A DNA stretch of 64,000 bases from Ixodes scapularis (Eukaryota > Arthropoda > Arachnida > Ixodida > Ixodidae): positions 171,302,995 to 171,366,994 of the forward strand of contig NW_024609835.1 of the NCBI RefSeq assembly GCF_016920785.2. Direction: 5' to 3'. The translations under genes were made by a program, and so were the position numbers. Positions 43,047-54,799 of the stretch are shown here, piece by piece (the stretch's first letter is position 1; each line of letters begins with the position of its first letter). The notes under the pieces were generated by a model. The model saw nothing but the letters and a program-made list of their open reading frames with translations, made no database searches and was not told the DNA's origin.

Positions 43047-44180
43047 TTCAAATAAATCAGACAGAATGATTGATCGTGTGCTAGGTAAATTTGCTTTCTC
43101 TTATAGCCAGATAGTTTTTAGTCGTCGATCGTTTGTAGCCGAACTCACAGAACTTGCCTGTCATCGTTCTAGTTTTTTGTATTTTCAATTGTCGTAGTTA
43201 AATGATCCCGAGTCTACACGTCACTGCTAAAGGACACATGTTTTTAACTACCTCAGGCTGTTCAGCCCTTTCATTGAGCAAAACTGCGGTCGTGCTATTT
43301 ATTTAAATTAAATTGAACACCGGATTGCTGGATTGAGCTTAAAGCACGCTTCAATTTTGAATGTGCATTTTATAGCCCTCACGTCGATGCCTAGTTTATG
43401 AGCTCTTAACGTATAAGGCTATCCGTAAAAAAATATTGCACTTCCCATCGGCCAGGAAGTCATGACTTGGGAATACCGAGTGCTCTGCGTCATCGATGTC
43501 GCTCTGTGGATTCGTCAAACCATTTGGCACAACAACCGGCCAATATATCTTTTTTCTTTCGCCGACGATGCATAACCAGGGATGACATTGTTACTTATTT
43601 ACGCAAGGTATCTCCACCATTTGCTTGAGTTCGAGATCACCATGGCGTAGCTAACCCCACAACACCTGCCGCAAAACGCGGCTTTAACGGCATTCATGTT
43701 GGTCGAAAAACGATTTCTCTGCCCGTGAAACATCTCTTCCAGCGGATTAGTAATACTCCGATTCACTACGACCACTGCCACCACATACAAAGAGCGCGAA
43801 AACAAAAACGATAGCTCTTACAGAGAGACTGCAGCGCCCCCCGCGGCAATCTACGACGTGCTTTGCGGGGAAGCGAACACATGGCTTCTAGGAACCGCGG
43901 TGGAGCGGGTCGTTTTATTGACTGTCGCAAATAATTAAAGCGTTAGCGGTTACTTTTTACTAGAAGATTAATCCGTCTCGGCGTTGAAAATACCGTCTGA
44001 GAAATGAGATTACCGAGAAAAAATTGACATACTGGTATTATTATCTATAGCTTAGTTTATAGTCGAGACAATTCGTACCTTCGAACTGATGAGTATAAGG
44101 TAGTGTGGGTTCAAGCTCATGTGTGTGTGTGCTGTCTATGTCCATGTTCCCGATGTATGTGAACTTTACTGTATTGTATG
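43047..44180. other. unassigned spacer
   Basis: AT-rich with only short frames. I see nothing I can name. Confidence 0.45.
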
Positions 44181-44182
44181 TA

Positions 44183-44352
44183 TACTCTGTTTCATACTTC
44201 GCGTGCAACGCTGTTAAAGCCACTGGCGCGAGCGCGTGGCTTCATCTATGGTGTTGTTTGCGCGAGAACGCGTGCAAATGATCAACGAGATCAAGCTCCA
44301 CGCTCGCGCCAGTAGCTTTGACAGCGTTGCACGCTAAGTATGAAACAGAGTA
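44183..44352. mobile_element. 170-bp MITE, TA duplication
   Basis: The ends TACTCTGTTTCATACTTCGCGTGC form inverted arms of about 55 bp. TA stands at 44181-44182 and 44353-44354. Size, target and terminal word agree with the 167-bp element at 29052-29218, although the inner arms differ, so they are related subfamilies. Confidence 0.8.
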
Positions 44353-44354
44353 TA

Positions 44355-45933
44355 GTGGCACATGAAGTTTGTGTGCGTATAAATTTAATGTCAAAATACA
44401 AGAGCAACTGTTTTTTTTTGTGCCTGATGAATTGAAGGGTATTAAGCGCCACCTAGCCAAGACATCTGCTATTAATCTGCTTGTGCCTGCGATATGGTGG
44501 CCAGCGATTTGGCCTTCGTTCATGCTTTGCGATTTTTTTTTTTTTTTTTGAACCGTGCAATGAGTCAACTTGGCTGCTTTGAATTTGCCCTTTTGGGAAC
44601 GACTTTTGTTTTCGCGAATGGGTTATTACTCCCCTCTGACGAGCGGTTGCGTGCGGCGCTAACGAAGAAAATTTATCGTGGGGTATTGAAAAGGTCAGAC
44701 ATTACGTGGGCGAAGTGGCCTGGTTTCGGTTGTCTCCGTCTAACCTCGCGGTGTTGAAAATGAAAATACTGAGTGAATGAGTTCCGAAAAGCGTTTCCGC
44801 CCCTGCGCGGGAAGCCCGCTTCGGCAATAAATACAGTTGTGAAAAGCTCGTGTTATGTTTTCATTTGCTACAGCTCTCGCTCCGAAGGTAGACTTGTTTA
44901 AATGTGCGCGTAGTGGTAGATTGCGTTTCTTGCCATAGCTGTTGAGCAGGCCTGGGGGGCCGCCAGTGGTGCGAGGGATTTGCCTGTCCGACGCTACGAT
45001 ATCCATAGCGTCCTGGGGTTTCGGTTACGCCTTACTGAGCTCGATATACTCAATTCTGGGCCTTCATATTGCTAAGCAGACGAGGGAGGAACTCTGCACC
45101 CCCGTTTGCAGGGACAAGCGTTGCTCCATTTCTAAAGGAACATTAGAGCCAACATCGTTCCTCCCATTATAAAGGAATACATGGAGCTTTTTTAACAGAG
45201 TGCACTGCTCAGTTGGCCATGTAACGATGGTTTCGGTTGCGGGCTTCTAGCTCCAATTCCCTCGGACCCTGTTCCCGGATGAACACGACACAGCAATACT
45301 CCATACGGTAATACGAGTGTCGGCAATTCAGAGGAAGCAATTCGCAAGAGAAAAATTGTGGACGGACGGTAATATAAGTCATATCATACTTTACGCGCGA
45401 GCAGCCACGAACGCAAGTAGTCCTTTTGTTTTGTCCTTTCTGGACGAGCGCAAAGACAAATGGCGTGTAGCATGCGGCGGCGGCGTCTCCATCTTGCGTG
45501 CAAGCGGGTTTAAAATTGCTGGCAGTGCGGCGGTACCAACCCCTCGGCGCAAAGTCAGCGAATTTAATCTATTCGTTTCGACGAGATCTCTCGCAGTCTG
45601 TTTGCATTAAGGAGAACAGCCGTAGTCAGCCACAGCAGCTAGGCATTCAGGCATCCCGGGATTTTTGCAAATTCCTGCGGGTCCCTCGTGGCAGCCAGCG
45701 AACATCAATCTGGCATCCATTTGTCTGGCTTCGTTTTCTGACGTTCTCCGATGCTTCTCATCTTACCGAAAGCCCCCCTCCCGGTCCCAAACAGAGCTCA
45801 CAACCAGTGCGGAACACGCAGCAGCAAGCAAACAACAGTGTGAGCTGCTGCGTATCGCAAAAGCCGTCTAGTAGCACCACAAGTTGAACGATGATGCACA
45901 AAAGACAGGGGACAAATAAGAAGAACAAAGACA
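44355..45933. other. unassigned; T-run and CG-richer part
   Basis: A T homopolymer lies at about 44531-44549. 45200-45900 is CG-richer with frames on both strands that show no domain. No gene is supported. Confidence 0.45.
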
Positions 45934-45960
45934 ACAACAACAACAACAACAACAACAACA
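45934..45960. repeat. (CAA)n microsatellite
   Basis: About nine CAA units. It makes poly-Asn or poly-Leu in the overlapping frames. Confidence 0.9.
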
Positions 45961-46902
45961 CTAACAACGACCACGACAAAAAGAAGCGGGGTTGCGCAGC
46001 GGAATCGAGAAAGGCGACAAGCAAAGTCCGCAGAACCATAAAGCCCCGAGACTTAGCTCCAAAGAGAAACAGAGGCAGATTGGCTTTCCTGGGTGAATCC
46101 TATGGCAGCGGAGCGGTGAGCCTAGGCGGACCCCTCCAAGTCGTTTGTTTTCCGCCCTTTGCTGCGTCGGTGCTTGGCTCACGGGTTTGAAGTCGGAGGC
46201 GCGTCGTAGCTGTTGGCTTCTTTCGTTCTCTTTAAATTGGCGGGCCGTGCGGCGGTGGCAGCTGGAAGGCCATTACTCTAATACGACGCTGTTGGGCACT
46301 CCGAGGGGTCGCCAAATTTCGTGTCGCTCCGGGCGACTGCACGTGTCAGCAGGAGTGACTCACCTTCTGGAGCGAGCATTCGCCAAGAAAAGGACCCAAT
46401 TGTTCAATTGAGATCCCTCTGGAACTTTCCTCCTCTCTCTAATTAGTTTGCTCCGCCTATCACCTTCTACAGGGTATTGTGGAAGCAGTTGTGTGCGGGC
46501 GAGCATTAGGACGCGTGTTTCTGCATAAGTGGTTTCAAAATATTTAGCACGTTCATTCACAAAGTAATGTTTTTCGACGCGGACGCTGTAGATTATTTTT
46601 TCTGGAATTAAATGGGCCATTAAGGAATTTTGTCATTGAAGCTGAGTAATAATACCAGCTCGATTTCTGGTTTTTTCCTAAATCATGTTGTCTGAGGAAA
46701 ATATCATTGTGCCTGGAGACTTTTAATTATGACCGGAAGAGTATCCATGTGCTAAAGTTCCAGTTATGCAATTTACTCGAGGTGCGCAATCTTCGTGCCT
46801 GTGAACGCCGGAATATGAAGGGAACTATGAGCTCCAGGGCCATGAACCGAAGGGATCACGGCCAGCCACAACAGTCACGGTCCATTTAATACATTTACTA
46901 TA
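45961..46902. other. unassigned; CG-rich to 46420
   Basis: Frames on both strands are open because of composition. No domain, RNA or TIR is supported. Confidence 0.45.
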
Positions 46903-47271
46903 CACTCTAAGAAATGCCGTCGCGTCTACTTACCCGCAAAACACTGAAAGATCCAATCTCTGCGAACTACGAAATCAGCTCAGCGAATGACGAGGAGGAA
47001 CATATGTTTAGACCTCAAAATTAAGTCTGCGGTGGCATCGCGCAATGCACGCAAGACGGTTTGCATTGCGTAATGCCACAGCGCAGACTTCATTTTTAAG
47101 TCTAGACGGATGTACCGCCTCATCACTTGCTTAGTTGATTTTGTAGATCGCACATCGTTGTTGGGGGAAAGAAGAATATTGCTTCTTCCTCCAACAACCA
47201 AATTTTGTAAGAACTACTTTGCGTTGCGCACAAACGTTGCGCAAAAGTAGCTTCTTTCTTGAGAGACAGTG
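46903..47271. mobile_element. foldback MITE, copy 1
   Basis: Nearly the whole 369 bp is an inverted repeat. The left half has TCCAATCTCTGCGAACTACGAAATCAGCTCAGCGAATGA and TTTAGACCTCAAAATTAAGTCTGC. The right half carries them reversed. Ends read TACACTCTAAGAAA and, inverted, TGCACTGTCTCTCAAGAAA. The same family resumes just after the scaffold gap at 49816. Confidence 0.8.
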
Positions 47272-47632
47272 CATAGCCAGTTCCGTTTAGAGACCAGACA
47301 GAACAGGAAGCTCTGAGCCCCTTGGACCGCGGGCATCATTGGCTTCCAGATCCAGAAAGTACACCTTGGAAGTGCCCGTTTAGTCGGTCTTCAGGCGTTT
47401 ACGTGTATTTTAGCCTTCGACTCAAAAAGGAAAAAAATCTGGGCTTAAAATAGCGTTTAGGGGTTCTTCAGCCTTGTCCATATTTTGCACCGTAAAAAGG
47501 TTATTTTAGGCACCCCTAAAAAGGTTCTTCGTGAAAAAACCTATAAGGGTTTTTTTAATATCATTTTTAATGCCAAAGAGTTCTTCATCGCCCAGTTGCC
47601 TTTCTAGTGGGCCAGGGGGCAATAGTGCTTAA
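47272..47632. other. unassigned spacer
   Basis: Contains internally repeated phrases such as AGGGTTCTT / AAGGTTCTT (47459-47535) but no gene. Confidence 0.45.
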
Positions 47633-47962
47633 AGGGAAGCAACGGAGCTTCTTGGAAAAAATGAGTTAGAAGTGAATTCTAGTGTATTTTTACCCCGTGA
47701 ACCCGAATACCCAAACCATTTGCTGCGTAAGTATTCTTAAACGCGAGAAAAACGCGAAAGACAGTCGCTGTCCGTGACGTCATCGACGGCTCTTTTGGCT
47801 GCTCAAGGCTAGGGAGGCGGGGCTTCAGTCCTATTTTGAAATTGCTCGTATGGCTCTCCGGCGCGTCGCATTGAAATACAATTTTGATATCTGTTAATCT
47901 AAAGGCCAAATGAACGCAATTCAAGTGTTTTTTCTCAAATGTAGAAGTGCCCCATCTTCCCT
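47633..47962. mobile_element. 330-bp TTAA element (T2/Kolobok-like ends)
   Basis: TTAA stands at 47629-47632 and 47963-47966. The ends are AGGGAAGCAACGG and, inverted, AGGGAAGATGGGG. Only the first seven bases match well, so this is a decayed or distant member of the same terminal class as 38255-38878 and 39427-41262. Only a short minus frame lies within. Confidence 0.6.
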
Positions 47963-47966
47963 TTAA

Positions 47967-48797
47967 GGCGAGACCGTTCTTCACGAGCTGAAAGAGTTCT
48001 TGGGGCGTCGAAAACCCTTTCGAGAGCGTATTTTTTTAGAGCATATCCTGGGGAGATCAAGATAATAGCGCCAGCAAGAAAGTGAAAAAAAAAAACAAAA
48101 ACGGTCTACTACAATTCCCCACTAATTACAAACGGTGAGACGACGACGACAGATGTGACGCGGTAGACGGCGATAACGAAGGGATTACGGGGGGGGGGGG
48201 GGGGGGGGGGGGAGGGGGGGGGGGGGGGGGCGGCCGGACGGCTACCAAGAAGTGCGCTGCGGAGGCGATCCGAGAGAAAACGTTGCTGACGTCACCCGTT
48301 ACGCTTGCCCGGAAAAGTAAAAACAAGCAAAAGGGGGCAATGCTGATGACGTTTACCTCGATGTTGGCTACGCCCACGCCGTAGCCTTGACTGCGGTGTT
48401 GGTTGCGCCTCAATTCACCAGCTCGAGTCAGTCGATTTCGGCAACTTGGTGAGTTGCAAACTTTTGCGGAATGTTTAAGAAACATTTAGACAGAACTACG
48501 TCGTAATATTGAACGTCTGGTCTTCCTACGTGATACTGAAGAGGACTGCATCGTTGTTTCAAAAACAAATGAAGCGGAGTTGCCCTTTAACTATTGTCAG
48601 CGAAAAGAAACGGCGAAGTACTCTAATTAACAATAACGCATTCGGATGCCCCCCGTGTACAGACGTTATATCGACATCCTTATGATTGGGCAGAGCGGAA
48701 TCACCGGCCCATATTGCTTCGTTAATAACTTGAACCAGTTTCAACCTACCATCCAGTTCATTAGCTCCCATTCCAGCAGCAGCATCAACTTCTTTGA

Positions 48798-48800
<3 letters not shown>
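47967..48800. other. unassigned, with long poly-G
   Basis: A G homopolymer interrupted once fills about 48189-48230 and creates a false poly-proline frame on the minus strand. The rest holds no supported gene. Confidence 0.5.

Positions 48801-48846
<46 letters not shown>
48801..48846. repeat. (AT)n microsatellite
   Basis: A 46-bp pure AT run. The segment that follows it (48847 on) recurs at 49313. Confidence 0.95.
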
Positions 48847-48848
<2 letters not shown>

Positions 48849-48977
48849 ACACGGGCACTTCACGTCATCGTACGTGGTCTCCGAGGAGGATATGAACGAA
48901 TATGTGCAGATGAATGAACCGTACTTAATCCAATGAATTAAAGAATCCAAGTTTTCAGGAACCCACCGAAAGCCAAA
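48847..48977. repeat. direct repeat, copy 1
   Basis: It matches 49315-49446 almost exactly (ACAACACGGGCACTTCACGT...CCACCGAAAGCC). In this copy it runs on into the tRNA-like segment at 48982. The word CCAAAAATTGG at its end is where the second copy folds back. Confidence 0.85.
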
Positions 48978-48981
48978 AATT

Positions 48982-49052
48982 GGAGGAGCCAGGATTTGAA
49001 CTCTGGGCCTCCCAATGTCCGGGTGGGTGTGCTAACCACTACACCACTCCAC
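48982..49052 (-). repeat. tRNA-derived SINE piece / tRNA pseudogene
   Basis: The minus strand has a good box A (TGGTGTAGTGG, complement of 49036-49046) and a box B (AGTTCAAATCC, complement of 48992-49002) at tRNA-like spacing. The expected T-arm stem pairs poorly and no clear anticodon arm forms. Because the flanking segment is itself repetitive, I call it SINE-derived. Tick tRNA-derived SINEs such as Ruka are known, but I cannot assign this one to them. Confidence 0.6.
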
Positions 49053-49312
49053 CTTGGCTTTCTGGCGTTTCCTACCTGTCTTATTAATGCACAAGAAACG
49101 AAATGTATCCAATCGGAGGTGTTCTAGAAACACACGCCGCCGCGTGGAACGCGGTACGACGTTTAGTGTCACGTGGTACGTGCTCGTTTGTGCTCCAGAA
49201 ATCCTCCCACTGTTTGTCTCGCCCCGTGTACATGTAGTAGTATTCTTTGTTTATGAGCTTTAGAGACACGGTATCATCATCATCTGCGAGAATCAAGAGC
49301 CACGTTATTGAA
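49053..49312. other. unassigned spacer between repeat copies
   Basis: No gene or repeat is supported. Confidence 0.45.
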
Positions 49313-49314
49313 TA

Positions 49315-49536
49315 TACAACACGGGCACTTCACGTCATCGTACGTGGTCTCCGAGGAGGATATGAACGAATATGTGCAGATGAATGAACCGTACTTAATC
49401 CAATGAATTAAAGAATCCAAGGTTTCAGGAACCCACCGAAAGCCAATTTTTGGCTTTCGGTGGGTTCCTGAAAACTTGGATTCTTTAATTCATTGGATTA
49501 AGTACGGTTCATTCATCTGCACATATTCGTTCATAT
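49315..49536. repeat. direct repeat copy 2 carrying an 87-bp-arm hairpin
   Basis: 49315-49446 repeats 48847-48978. From 49360 the sequence folds back on itself: arms 49360-49446 and 49450-49536 are 87 bp each, with a 3-base loop and one visible mismatch. The second arm carries the copy-1 base at that mismatch and, at the tip, the copy-1 word CCAAAAATTGG. Confidence 0.88.
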
Positions 49537-49546
49537 ATATATATAT

Positions 49547-49715
49547 TGTCACGGGTGGTAATCAAAAACAATAAATAAACCGGAAGAAATAAACGTTTAA
49601 TGTGGCGAACTAGTGCCAAAAATAAAGAAGGAAACAGAAGAAAGCAGAGCGTCGCGGGCGTCGAAGTCGGCGTGTCAGCAGAGTCGAACGCTGGGGCGAA
49701 ACTGACTCGACAAGG
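49547..49715. mobile_element. LTR-type end of a retrotransposon running into the gap
   Basis: Directly after an (AT)n run (49533-49546) the sequence begins TGTCACGGGTGG, as LTR ends do (TG...CA). It holds AATAAA-type words on the plus strand (49570-49592) and is cut off by the gap. Strand and family cannot be decided. The placement against (AT)n repeats that of the Gypsy element at 1449-3936. Confidence 0.5.
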
Positions 49716-49815
49716 NNNNNNNNNNNNNNNNNNNNNNNNNNNNNNNNNNNNNNNNNNNNNNNNNNNNNNNNNNNNNNNNNNNNNNNNNNNNNNNNNNNNN
49801 NNNNNNNNNNNNNNN
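49716..49815. other. scaffold gap (100 N)
   Basis: Exactly 100 N, a conventional placeholder for a gap of unknown length. Repeats lie on both sides (LTR end, foldback MITE), which explains the break. Confidence 0.99.
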
Positions 49816-50103
49816 GCGCGTCTATTTACCCGCCAAACGCTCAAAGAGCCAATCTCTGCAATCTAGGAAATCAATTCAGCGAAGGATGAGGCGCAATGTC
49901 TGTTAAGACCTAAAAGTGAAGTCTGTGCTGTGGCATTACGCTAACGCCATGCTTGCATTGCGTAATGTCACAGCGCAGGCTTAATTTTCAGGTCTAAACA
50001 GTTACTCCGCCTCATGATTCGCTGAGCTGGTTTAGATCGCAGAGATTGGCTCTTCGTGTATTTTGTGAGCAAGCAGACACGCAGGCCTGTTTAAGAGAGT
50101 ACG
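49816..50103. mobile_element. foldback MITE, copy 2 (left end lost in the gap)
   Basis: It matches copy 1 at 46903 from CGCGTCTA.TTACCCGC onward. The two halves pair as AGAGCCAATCTCTGCAATCTAG with its inverse near 50030-50055, and GTAAGACCTAAAAGTGAAGTCTG with CAGGCTTAATTTTCAGGTCTAAAC. The right end reads TGTTTAAGAGAGTA. Confidence 0.8.
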
Positions 50104-53100
50104 ATTTAACCCAACGAGCGCGCACTCAAGTGCTCGAGAGCTGACGACCGGACACATCACTCCCGCAAAAGAAAAAAAAAAAAAAAAAAAAAAAAAAGGC
50201 AGTTTGCATTTTTTTGGACGATTATTGTGGTAAAATATTCCCTCCTCGAAACATTAATATTTCTCGACTTCTCTTACTTGCTGCTATCATCTACGAAAAT
50301 GATACGCATTTTGTAATAACAGCGTTTGCAGTCTTAACGAAATGTCGTGTTTTCGTTGGTCACCCGTCGTCCTGGCTGCCGACACAATGCTCCTCCCATC
50401 GCCGAAATAATTTTTATCTTTGATTTCTTTTCTAATAGGGAAATCAGCCGCGCATCGTTACGATTTATGGATTTCTAGGACGCTTAGATCCCGCAGAGTG
50501 AGCTATCGGCATATTTAAGCGATTTCAGAAACCTGTAGGGTACCTTTAAGCTCTCAGTGACTACGGCCAAAATACCTCATACAACGACCCATACGCGAAA
50601 CCGCTGTCGGGTGAACTTCCAACCGCCATTTTGTTCTCAAGACCACGAATAAAGAAAAAAAAATTTTTTTTTCAATATTTTTGTGCGCCGACATGCGTAA
50701 AGGAGAACCGGGACCGGAGCATCGCGGCTCCGCGTTTCCCGAAACAAAAGCGACTAATCGGCGCATTCTGCGGCAGCCGAGGGAGAAGCCACTCGGAGCG
50801 TAACTATCAGTTGGCGACGTTCGCAGCCGCCATTCATCATCCTCCGGACGCGACTCGAGGTGCGCCTGGCAACGTCGAGCTCCGACGCAGTGTCGCGGCG
50901 GGCACGCCGTCCGGCCGCGGTGCTCGCGTCGTCGCCGCCAGCCGAGCCCGCCGTCTCCAGTGCCGCGGGTCAGGAAGCGGCTTGTGTGTCGAAGGGATCA
51001 TTACACAGCGCCTTCCCGGATGGCTACACTTTGACTCCTGCTTTCGCGCCGACGACGGGAGGCCCCTTCCCAATGATGATGAAGCAGCGACAGCAACCAG
51101 CTCGCCGTCTTTTGCGGCGGCGTGAGCAGAGAGCTTCGAATATGAGTTCCTTTCCGTATACGGCTCGGGCGCTTTGTTTGTGCTGGCCCCGCGCATAGGC
51201 GTCAGTCCCGTCGCTCTTGTCTCTACTTCGGCCGCTCAGTCCTCGTTGCCATGGGGGGTATTCGGGGAACGAGGATGCAATCTCTCTCGTTGCTGCTGCC
51301 CTCCCCCCCACGCTCCCAGTGCGGTGATAGATGACGCCTTGGGTGCCACACAGAGGCCCGTTTTGATTCGGGGGATCTGCCGCGCTGAGCCCGGTCCTCA
51401 AGAACGAGGGAAATCGCGGCGGCGACTTGGCCCAGCTCTCTTCGGGAGAAAGCCCGAGCCCTCTCCCGGAGCATCGCCGGGCCTAGTGACCGGCGAGCTT
51501 CTACAGCGGCGAAATGGTAACGAGCGATTCGTGGACCGCCGCGCCGTGAAAGGAATTTTGATTTTCTGCCCCCGAGGATTCCGGACTGAAATTGAACTTA
51601 TACGCGAGATCCGGAGCCCGACGCGGTTCAGGCTTTGGACAGACAAGCGGACGTAATATCGATGTTTGTCCTCGCCTTTTTCGTTTCTTTTTCTCTCTTT
51701 TTGTTTTGTTTTTTTAACTGCGAGTGTATTGGTATTGTTTTCCGGATTTTATGGCCTTTTGCTGTTTGCCCGCGTGCATGCGTGTTCCGGCGTGACGGGG
51801 CGACGATCCGGAAAAGAATATATATGATCCGTTTTTGCCGAGAAGTTGTCCCGCAAACATCGTTTCTTTTGTCAAGTGCCCGGAAAAGAACGCTGGCTTT
51901 GATGCCGAGAGAGGGGAGGCTTATAGAAATGGCAAGTTCGCGACTAGTGCGTCGAGAAAACACGCCGGAGCGCGATAGCTAGCGGCAGCGAAAACCTCTC
52001 TTCTTGAAAAAAAAAATGAAAAAAAAGAATGGCTTCTTTAATGCTTTTGCGCCTTTTTGAGCACTTGAAAGCTCTCGAATGTATCGCGCACGATAAGACG
52101 CAGCGACGTGCTGTGCATCTACTTGACGCCGTACTGACAAAAATCGAAAAGGCAAGAACTGAATTCCAGTATTTCTTTCTAACAATGCATCTGATTCGTT
52201 GCACTCAGTTTATTCGTATTAGCCCGGCAAGTCCATGCAGCCGAGCGGTTGCTCCAGCAACTGCGTTTTATGTTTTGACAGCTGGAAAGTAGTTGCGTTA
52301 AAAGGCCGTCTAGTGTTTCCGACGAATAGGAAAATAACGTGTTCCTTAAAAAAAAAAAAAAAAAAAGTTACATACATGTTTTTTTTTTTTTTTTTAGCGT
52401 GCACTACGAAACATAGCTTATACACCTCGGTAGAAGAATGCATAAGGCCTGCTTCATACACAATATATCCTCCTCTGCTTTCGAAGCCTAATAAGGAAAA
52501 ATTGTAGTCACTTATTTATTGATTTTCTCGATAGACCTTTTAGTGTAACACCTTGCCCGGGCTAGTTGTTCAATAAAGTTTGTACAAATAAACTAATGTT
52601 AATAGTTTGAAAATTGCGCCATAAAGGTTACGTGACAAAATTCGTACGTAGAGCTAGAGACAAAGAAAACACTAACCTCAAATCATGGTCGGCCATCCTC
52701 AAACGAACATTCACTGTGGCGCATGTTCTGCATCACCCCAAGAAGTGTGCTTAGGATATATCTCATTTGCTAACTGAATGTCAAAAAAAAAAAAAAAAAA
52801 AAAAAAAAGCTTTACTTAAGCCACTCACATCTTAGACTCGGTATCAGATGACACGCATTCGGCATCCTCCGCGCGACCGAAAAATCGATCCCGAGTTTCA
52901 TCCGAGTGCTACGCAGCGGCACACTTCAACATCGCCCGGAAGAAACCGAGCAGAGCTTTTCTATTTCCCGAACTATTACCAAAGTTTCGTGCTCTTTCCA
53001 TGTTTTTATTAAGTCGTCTCGATCGCTGTCATTCCGAAGGAAACGCGCATCATTAAGAGAAGCGACGCGACTTTCCGGGTCCTTCCTGGTGTCGGAATAA

Positions 53101-54360
53101 ATCTTCGCTTAATTTTTTTTTTTGCTTCCGCCTTTGCGTTTTTTGGCGCTTTGGATTTTTTGTTTCCGCCAGTACTCGAACTGGAAGCTGCCTCCGCTTT
53201 GCGACGTTCGCATTGCACAAGACGGATGGCTTCGGGGGGGCTGGACACGCGTTCGGAGCTGGAAGCAGGGACGAACGCGCGGCGAGTCCGAAGAGGCGGA
53301 CTGGGACGGCTGAGAAGAAGCCCCGGGACTAAAGACAGTTGATATCCTAAGAGGAAGATATATTTACGTTAGTGCTTCTATCTATGCTTGCACCCTTCTA
53401 TTCCTTCCCAACTTTTGTTTCCGTTCAGGACGGGAGAGGAAGGCCCAAACCCGTGTGTGTTTTAGGAGGCAGAGCGAACGCGAGGCCTGCCCTACAATCA
53501 GCGACATCTGCTGTCCTCGACGTCTTCTGCCTCCTCTTTTTCTGTGTGCCTTGTGTCAGAGGAGCCCATGCTGGAGCATCCACTCTTCGATGCTTCCTTT
53601 TTTTTTGTGTGTTTTTTCTATTTTGTTCTCTCGTTCCCGGAACAGCCATCCCCGGCTTCGGTGCTGCGTCGGTCGTCTCTTCCGGGGCTGCCTCTCCACG
53701 ATCGTTGGCGAAGGCGCGGATGTCAGCCGCAGAGGGCCCTAAGTGAGGAAGATGAACTGGGCTCACGACCTTCGGCCGTCTATTCAATGCCGTTGCGGCG
53801 TATCGGCGACCGTTCGAATATGCGTTCCGGAGTGCTAAGTGCGCACTCCTGCATGCCACGATGGGCCGTAGAGAATTTATTCTGCGTTTGAAGGGTCATT
53901 GGGGCGCGAGAGTCCATACGAAGAGGCTCGGACGGAAGAGTCCTACTAGTCTGTGTGTCTTCTTCCAGTTGCTGCTTGCGCCGCCATTGCTCTATAAACA
54001 AACGCCCGGCTCATATACGTGACTCCGCTGCGAGGGCGCTGCGGTCGGCGCGCGGCGCGGGCGCAGACGCCTCGCCTCACGCGGATCTTGTTTCTGCGCA
54101 TGCCCAGTGTCCCGTCCTGGTTTGGGCGAACGGGGACTTGTTCGTAGACACCATTATGGGATCTGGCCAAACGGGACACGGTAGGCGCCGTGTTTTCTAA
54201 CATTCACGGCACATCAAGTCAATTCAAGTGCTTGCATGAATGACACATGGAGATGTTGTCGAGGGTCAGTGGTTTTGTGCAATGTACAGCATTGCCTTTC
54301 TTTTGTCAAGTTCCAGAGGTTTTGAGTATTTTTTTTTGTATATCATTCTTTTAACAATAT
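50104..54360. other. unassigned; CG-rich blocks 50690-51660 and 52870-54200
   Basis: A-runs lie at about 50171-50197, 52348-52366 and 52783-52807, and a T-run at 52380-52395. The CG-rich blocks carry overlapping frames on both strands (for example 50860-51198 +, 51174-51656 +, 53425-53859 -, 53955-54200 +) without recognisable domains. They could be CpG-rich first exons or promoters of host genes. I cannot place splice sites with confidence. Confidence 0.4.
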
Positions 54361-54799
54361 ACCGGGTGTCTCCAAGTAGTGGCCAGGCTCTTCAAATCGA
54401 CCGCGAAATTCGGTTTCTTAATCTATCGCGCTACGATATTCTGCGGCGTTACCCACAGGTGGTGCATTTTTCCTATAAAATTTGCAAAGAGCGAACTTAT
54501 TTAAAGAAAAAGCAAAAAAAAAAAAAGAGGCTTAACTACTATGCAAATGCAGCAAAGTCACCGGTCTTGAAACAATAGGGCGCCCTATTGATTGAAGAGT
54601 CGTTGATTCGTTGGGTTTCCATAGGAGTTAAGTTTTTTTCTTTCTTTACTCTTTCCTCAGGTAAGTTTGCTCTTTGTAAATTTTATAGAAAAAAATGCAC
54701 CACCTGTGGGCAACGCTGCACAAAATCGTAGCACGGCAGGTTAAGAAACCGAATTTTGCGGGTGATTTAAAGAGCCTGGCCGCTCTTTGACACACCCGA
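54361..54799. mobile_element. foldback element, ends CCGGGTGTCTC
   Basis: The left arm (ACCGGGTGTCTCCAAGTAGTGGCC...CCACAGGTGGTGCATTTTTCCTATAAAATTTGC) recurs inverted at about 54670-54799 with moderate divergence. The arms reach about 150 bp. The interior contains an A-run. TA dinucleotides lie at or next to both ends. No coding content. Confidence 0.75.

Noticed and set aside
48126..48485. Minus frame with poly-proline
   Set aside because: It is created by the G homopolymer at about 48189-48230.
48982..49052. True tRNA gene
   Set aside because: Boxes A and B are present, but T-arm pairing is poor, no anticodon arm forms, and the flanks are repetitive.
51174..51656. 160-codon plus frame
   Set aside because: Arg/Pro/Gly-rich, overlapped by other open frames, with no recognisable domain.
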